Under the pieces are notes generated by a model that was not told the DNA's origin, made no database searches, and saw nothing but the letters and a program-made list of their open reading frames with translations. This document shows, piece after piece, positions 58,110 to 64,000 of a stretch of 64,000 nt of DNA; within the stretch, counting starts at the first letter, position 1; every line of letters starts with the position of its first letter. Source of the DNA: Chamaecyparis obtusa. Lineage: Eukaryota; Streptophyta; Pinopsida; Cupressales; Cupressaceae. Position numbers and translations under genes: made by a program. The DNA lies in assembly GCA_027943335.1 (NCBI GenBank), contig BSBK01001114.1, positions 719,001 through 783,000 on the forward strand, read 5' to 3'.

Positions 58110-59343
58110 ATTAATATAGATTGTGGAAATCTAATAGATCTAGTTGAGACTTTGTTAAAAGGAAATAAGACAAAGAATGATTTTGATTTAGTTTCTCTAT
58201 TTTGATCTCTAAGTGGCTTACAACCATAGAGAAGTATATGTAGATTTATGGATGTAGTTGCAGGATACATAGTAGCGGATAATTCATAAGAAATCCATGC
58301 ATCCAATTTGAATAGCAATTACTACAAAGAAATAGCATCCTCCAATGGCCCAATCATGGGGACCTTGACTGTCCCCTCAACCAGTGACCCTTCAAAACTG
58401 GGTTATCATGCAATTGGTGAGTGATCCTTCATTCTTCTAGTCTACCCTGCAACCAAACATATTGGAAATACACAATACAATGATAAAAAGTCTTTCACAA
58501 TCCCTCTTCCCTCAAGGAACACTATCAACCATCCCTTCCACATAGCATTTCACTGTTTTATGAGTGGATTGTACAGGAACATTTAACACTAAATAAGGAG
58601 CAAACTCAACACATCTTGGAAACCATTGAATTCAATAATAAATGAAACCTAACACCAACACTATTCCTTCCAATGATTATGCATTTTGATGGCAGTGTGC
58701 TAGTTCAAAAGGATAAAATAAATCTGAAACAATTTTTTCTGATTTTCTCAAACTATAAATGTGGTTAAAGGGAAAATATTATGGCCCCTACACTTTGGTT
58801 GTTAGCCTAATTAAAGACAGGCCTACCTTTGCATATAATAAGAGGCCAACATGAAACAAACATCCAGAGGTTAGGGGGTTGTTCCTTGTCCATAATTTAT
58901 TATTTAAATGCTAAGTGATGATGGGTATATCATGTAATTCATACCTAGTGTGTCTCTTTCTTTCTCTCCACATTTCACATTAGGAGTATATGTTATAAAA
59001 TACTAATGAAATCAACTATAGGTCAAATCTAATCAAAATTGCAATATAAAGATTAAAATAGACCTTGAAGAAATATGGGAACCATTTTTGACAGGTATTG
59101 TACAAACAATGAGAATACTCCAATGAGGAAATGCTTCAATGTGGAACAATATTTTACTTTTATATGCACATCTGCAATGTTTTTGATATATTTCTGAGAT
59201 AACAAAACCATAGAAAGAATAACATATAGAAGAAAGTAAAGAATAATGATCATACCTTGAGATATTGTGGAAAATTAAAGGAAATAATGCTTGGTGGGGT
59301 TATCATGCAATCAGTGAGTGATCCTTCATTCCCCTCTTCCAAT

Positions 59344-60240
59344 GAGCCTTCAAAACTGGGTTATCATTCAATCGGTGAGTGATCCTTCATTCTCCTGGTC
59401 TGTCCTACATCCAAACATATTGGAAATACACAATACAATGATAACAAGTCTTTCAAAATCCCCCTTCCCTCAAGGAAAACTATCAACCATCCCTTCCACA
59501 TAGCATTTCACTATTTTATGAGTGGATTGTCTAGGAACAGTTAACACTAAACAAGGAGCAAACTCCTCAACACATCTTGGAAACCATTGAATTCAATAAT
59601 AAATGAAACCTAACACCAACACTATTCCTTCCATAGTTGCAGGATACATAGCAGTCGATAATTCACAAGAAATCCATGCATCAAATTTTTATAAGGATAT
59701 CCTACTAATCAATAGGAATTTTCTTGAGATGACCAATGAATATGCATTTTGATGGTAGTGTGCTAGTTCAACTCCTCAACACATCCAGACCTTGACTGTC
59801 CCCTCAACCAGTGACCCTTCAAAACTGGGTTATTATGCAATCAGTGAGTGATCCTTCATTCTCCTAGTCTACCCTACATCCAAACATATTGGAAATATAC
59901 AATACAATGATAACAAGTCTTTCACAATCCCCCTTCCCTCAAGGAACACTATCAACCATCCCTTCCACATAGCATTTCACTATTTTATGAGTGGATTGTC
60001 TAGGAACAGTTAACACTAAACAAGGAGCAAACTCCTCAACACATCTTGGAAACCATTGAATTCAATAATAAATGAAACCTAACACCAACACTATTCCTTC
60101 CATAGTTGCAGGATACATAGCAGTCGATAATTCACAAGAAATCCATGCATCAAATTTTTATAAGGATATCCTACTAATCAATAGGAATTTTCTTGAGATG
60201 ACCAATGAATATGCATTTTGATGGTAGTGTGCTAGTTCAA
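59344..60240. repeat. 469-bp-period tandem duplication
   Basis: Copies 59344-59771 and 59813-60240 (428 bp each) are nearly identical, including GCAGGATACATAGCAGTCGA and AATAGGAATTTTCTTGAGAT. Differences are few, so this is younger than most repeats here. Confidence 0.93.
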
Positions 60241-61140
60241 AAAGATAATATAAATCTGAAACAATTTTTTCTGATTTTCTCAAACTATAAATGTGGTTAA
60301 AGGGAAAATATTATGGCCCCTACACTGTGGTTGTTAGCCTAATTAAGACAGGCCTACCTTTGCATATAATAAGAGGCCAACATGAAACAAACATCCAGAG
60401 GTTAGGGGGTTGTTCCCTGTCCATAATTTATTATTTAAGTGCTAAGTGATGATGGGTATATCATGTAATTCATACCTAGTGTGTCTCTTTCTTTCTCTCC
60501 ACATTTCACATTAGGAGTATATGTTATAAAATACTAATGAAATCAACTATAGGTTAGATCTAATCAAAAGTGCAATATAAAGATTAAAATAGATCTTGAA
60601 GAAATATGGGAACCATTTTTGACAGATATTGTACAAATGAAGAGAATACTCCAATGAGGAAATGCTTCAATGTGGAATAATTGAAGGACAATATTTTACT
60701 TTTATATGCACATCTGCAATGTTTTTGATATATTTCTGAGATAAAAAAACCATAGAAAGAATAGCATATAGAAGAAAGTAAAGAATAATGATCATACTTT
60801 GAGATATTGTGGAAAATTAAAGGAAAGAATGCTTGGTGGGGTTATCATGCAATCGGCGAGTGATCCTTCATTCCCCTCTTCCAGTGACCCTTCAAAACTG
60901 GGTTATCATGCAATCGGTGAGTGATCCTTCATTCTCCCAGTCTGCCCTGCATCCAAACATATTGGAAATACACAATACAATGATAAAAAGTCTTTCAAAA
61001 TCCCCCTTCCCTCAATGAACACTATCAACCATCCCTTCCACATAACATTTCACTATTGTATGAGTGGATTGTGTAGGAACAATTAACATTAAACAAGGAG
61101 CAAACTCCTCAACACATCTTTGTTGTAAACATGCCATTGG

Positions 61141-62398
61141 TTCAGTTTTGTAAATTTGTTTTTTGTGTTAAATGCATTTAAATGGAACATTAAGCATAGT
61201 AATAATATGCTTAGTCTATTATTAATTGTAGATTAAATGCCCATAACACCTTTATCAGTTTAGAATGTTATTATAAGATACTAAAGAAGACCTGCTATTT
61301 GTCAGAGAAATCTTCACTGTCCCCCACAATGAGGACAATGAAGATTGACCTCCTACCCCACAACAAAGAACATTGTAATAAGAATAAGATAGTGCCAAGA
61401 AACATTTTCACAAATATGAAACGTGAGGAAAAGTAATAACATTAACAATGCCAAGATTCACAACATTAAATTTCACCTGTGGATGAGTTTCTATAGTGGG
61501 TTGCCCAGCATCAAAAATATGTTGAGTTGCATTTGAGCTGTAACTAAGAGTATCATGTAGAACAGACCCTAAACTTTGAAAGTGTTCTCAGGCCTGGCAA
61601 TTCAAAATTCAATCTAGGCAAGCATCAGTAAGTGAAATAAATTATAGACATCAACATCAACATCATCATAATCATTTGACATAAATTATAGACATCAACA
61701 TCAACATAATCATAATCATTTGGAGGGTATTCATTTTGGTCCTTGGATAGTACTATGTTTCTTGAAAGTTCTTGTGATATGCTTCTAAACTTTAAAATAT
61801 ATTTTATGGCTTAATGATAATATAGATTAGTGTTTTGTTTTCTGATGGAATGTTGTTGATCATTCATGGTCTTGAAGAAACTTTGGATTGTTTTGATTTT
61901 CAAGTCTTGACGTTGTTTCTCAATGTGATATAGACTAACCACAAGATGGTTCAATTGGTCCTCTCTTTCTATTTAATCATTTGTCTTCTTCATGGTGTAA
62001 GTGTCAATATGTTATAATCCAACATGAAGTGGTGTTCAAATGAAGTTGAACCAAGTGCTGGCCGTGATGGCTATGATCATTATGAAGATAAATATGAATA
62101 TTAAATCTAAAATATGGCTTGTAATTTGAATTTTCATTGTGAATGAAGAAACTATAGATTCAAGTTGACTCATTCTATGTTGTAGTATATTTGTTCGCTA
62201 GATCTACCATATTATATATGTGTAGCTTGTAAGGGACATCTTCTACTCTTCCATGTATCATAGCTCGGTGAGAGTTCTTAGGAGAAAGACAAGATGTTAG
62301 TGGGAGATGGAGAAAACAATATCAGAACACCACTTGAAGCCTTACAATGTTGAGAGTGGGATAAAAGCTACACTTAAGACCCTATATAAGGAACAAAC
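61141..62398. other. Non-coding DNA, no gene seen
   Basis: Holds a 42-bp tandem duplication (61639-61723, GACATCAACATCAACATMAT). Beyond 62200 lies promoter-like sequence on the minus strand (CTTATATAGGG at about 62381). Otherwise unremarkable. Confidence 0.5.
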
Positions 62399-62486
62399 TT
62401 ATTGAGCTTCACTTTGTTTCGAGAATAGTTTTATATTCTGTACTAAATAGCGCCAACCACATGAAGGTGGAAGCTCATTTGGCCCC
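62399..62486 (-). repeat. Uninterrupted copy of the block split by element B
   Basis: Minus strand runs from GGGGCCAAATGAGCTTCCAC through GTGGTTGGCGCTATTTAG to GAAGCTCAATAA, matching 8811-8849 plus 24595-24648 in the same order and without the 15.7-kb element. Followed on the right by a C-rich run (62487-62508). Confidence 0.85.
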
Positions 62487-62540
62487 ACCCCCCCCCCCCT
62501 CCCCCCTAACATCACTCTAAATTCCTTGTTAACATCTAAC

Positions 62541-62700
62541 ATTCATTCATTATTTCATCCATTAATAAAATGTAACATTCATTAATTATCACACAATAAC
62601 ATTCATTCAAACATTAATAAAATGTGACATTCATTAATTATCACATGATAACATTCATTAACACATTATAAAATGTATGAACATTCACTACCACATAATT
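62541..62700. repeat. AACATTCATT subterminal-type repeats
   Basis: About eight copies of ACATTCATT or close forms, with AATTATCACA spaced between. Position just downstream of the transposase exons fits a CACTA subterminal region. Confidence 0.7.
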
Positions 62701-62787
62701 AAATTCATTGGCATATAAAAATCAGTCATTATCAATTATGGTGCATAGATGACAATCATTTCTTTTTTTTCTTTTGATTTCTAGTTT

Positions 62788-63071
62788 TTAAGATATAATT
62801 GTAAGATGAGTATCGATATCATCATCATGATCATCTACCCTCTCATTAGATCTCAATGCACACCTAGTTCTCTGTTGATGCAAAGGGGGCTCATCTACAA
62901 TAACATATAAAAGGATTAAATTAAAAACATTTTAAAGATTTTAAAGTATTTCGGTACTTTACATGCCATAATCGTATAGCTCTTTACTTGATCTAGTCAC
63001 ATCATCAACATCGAGGTCAATTTTTCAATCCATGAGACTATGTGGGATGCTCATGAAAGGAGTTTGGGTAC
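62788..63071 (-). pseudogene. Predicted 3' exons of CACTA transposase relic
   Basis: Exon 63071-62967 follows ACATATGTAG; it has one TGA and ends VDDVTRSSKELYDYG. Its donor would be GC (GCATGT), less common. Exon 62894-62788 follows TTATTGTAG, opens DEPPLHQQRTRCALRSNERV and ends at TAA 62788-62790. Phase fits across the splice. The DEPPLHQ start resembles the exon at 7232 (EDPPLQ). Spliced structure is inferred from sequence only. Confidence 0.4.
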
Positions 63072-63294
63072 CTACATATGTAATTCAATTATCTAATGTT
63101 AGCTAAAAAACTCATGATACATATACTCAAAACCACATAGTAAGTACATTAAAAACCATAAGCATCCCATAGTAAGTACATCATGAATTAATTAGATTAA
63201 GCATTGATTGCATAAATGCACATTTCTATCAAGAAATCAATATTAAATAGATTAAGCAGTGATCACGTAATTGTACATTTCATTCATGTCATTC

Positions 63295-63990
63295 ATCTTC
63301 TTCTTCATCCAACTAATCGCCATGATCATCATTGACATCGACATCATCACCACCACCGTCATTATCTTCATCTTCATCATCGTCATCATCATCGGCATCA
63401 ACATCGGCATCAACATCATCATCATCATCATCATCATCATCAGCAACATCATCATGATCATCATCATCATCAATAGCATCATTAGTAGCACCATCAGTAG
63501 CATCATCATCATCTTCTTCTTCTTCTTCTTCAAGAAAAGTTGCATCAGGAAAATCATCGACTAACTGTTGTTCGTGATCATCATCTACATCATCTTCTAG
63601 TTGTTCACAATCTTCTTCCATCACATTATACCTCATTAGCCTTTCTCTTGGATCATGTCTAACAACAAATGACCAACCCAATTTATGTGGAACCTCTGAG
63701 TAAAATACTTGCTCACATTGGCTTGGAAGAACATAGGGTTCATCCCCAACTGGCTCAAACCACCTTGTATTAATCATTGGAAATCCATTGTCATGTTTAA
63801 TAATAGTTCTATCAGGATCATTTTGATTAAGTCGTAGCCTATACCATCTGATGATGAAGAGAACTAATCTGAAGGAATTAATGTCACACTCAAGTATATC
63901 ATCCATAATGCCATAGTATCAATTTTTGGACTCTTGAGGATGTAAGTCATTTCTAGATGAAATGTTAGTCACCTAAAAGACTGCACTTAT
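63295..63990 (-). pseudogene. CACTA (En/Spm) transposase C-terminal part, DUF4216
   Basis: The domain (about 63950-63640) has the DUF4216 layout: YYGIMDDILECD, RLVLFIIRWY, GFPMINTRWF, YVLPSQCEQVFYSEVP and GWSFVVRHDPRER. In CACTA elements it lies at the C-terminal side of TNP2-type transposases. A 60-residue Asp/Glu run follows, encoded by an ATC/ATG microsatellite, with a TAG at 63313-63315 and continuing acidic codons to a TGA at about 63292. A TGA upstream (about 63920, in K-N-stop-YYG) shows decay. The N-terminal transposase region lies outside the window. Confidence 0.82.
63350..63535. repeat. (ATC)n-type trinucleotide repeat
   Basis: TCATCATCATCATCATCATC and interrupted forms, within the acidic tail of the DUF4216 relic. 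Confidence 0.95.
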
Positions 63991-64000
63991 CCCAGAATCA

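Larger units (their letters stand above)
55311..61140. repeat. Mosaic of direct and inverted non-coding blocks
   Basis: No coding gene. Recurrent blocks: ACCTTGACTGTCCCCTCAAC (57770, 58361, 59791); GGGTTATCATGCAATCRGTG (57804, 58401, 59298, 60840, 60901 and variants); AACACTATCAACCATCCC (58518, 59947, 61018); and the block with AATAATAAATGAAACCTAAC (58635, 59596, 60066), also present in inverse orientation at about 57120-57240. This looks like repeated local duplication of a non-autonomous repeat. Confidence 0.8.

Noticed and set aside
63252..63557. Met-rich and Ile-rich open frames over the ATC repeat
   Set aside because: They are off-frame readings of the trinucleotide repeat; the acidic frame is the one in phase with DUF4216.

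Overview
This is plant nuclear DNA made almost entirely of transposable elements in several layers of nesting. I recognise no intact host gene, rRNA or complete tRNA. The kingdom is clear: Ty3/gypsy polyproteins of Tat type with a second RNase H, CACTA (En/Spm) ends and a DUF4216 transposase fragment, a TRIM element with an initiator-Met primer site, and a primer site that fits plant tRNA-Arg(ACG). The long, old, AT-rich repeats with kilobase LTRs suggest a large, slowly turning-over genome such as a gymnosperm, but that is a guess.

Layout. 1-4243: gag, protease, RNase H and the start of RT of gypsy element A (minus strand, cut by the left edge), with its 5' LTR from 4244 to an unfixed point before about 7000. 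A complete 353-bp TRIM (3375-3727) sits inside A's gag. 7025-25860: 3' part of a CACTA-type element (two exons, a foldback, a terminal inverted repeat ending at 25860), split by gypsy element B. B runs 8850-24594 on the minus strand, with 4.75-kb LTRs and the TSD CCCTG. 26818-30100: decayed gag and LTR-like DNA (D). 30120-32185: AT-rich DNA with nothing recognisable. 32186-34850: LTR-like DNA with six large palindromes (E). 34983-39361: plus-strand element with a tRNA-Met primer site, a coiled-coil/four-zinc-knuckle gag relic and an unidentified ORF relic that holds a TIR element (G). 39362-40700: a CACTA end, a 442-bp foldback and an 80-nt hairpin. 40956-55305: gypsy element C (minus strand, 1.25-kb LTRs, classical Tat domain order). 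55311-61700: direct and inverted copies of short non-coding blocks. 62399-64000: 3' end of a second CACTA transposase with DUF4216.

What stands out. (1) Both 4.75-kb LTRs of element B carry the same sense-strand ORF of about 1,038 codons, an unusual place for a large coding region. (2) A and B place the archaeal-type RNase H between protease and RT, whereas C has the usual Tat order RT-gRNH-aRNH-IN. In B the old gypsy RNase H has lost two catalytic Asp positions while the upstream one keeps its set. (3) Decay is dominated by C-to-T changes: comparing the two LTRs of B shows CAG to TAG as the main route to stop codons. (4) A CACTA-associated block at 62399-62486 preserves the unfilled form of the site where B inserted.
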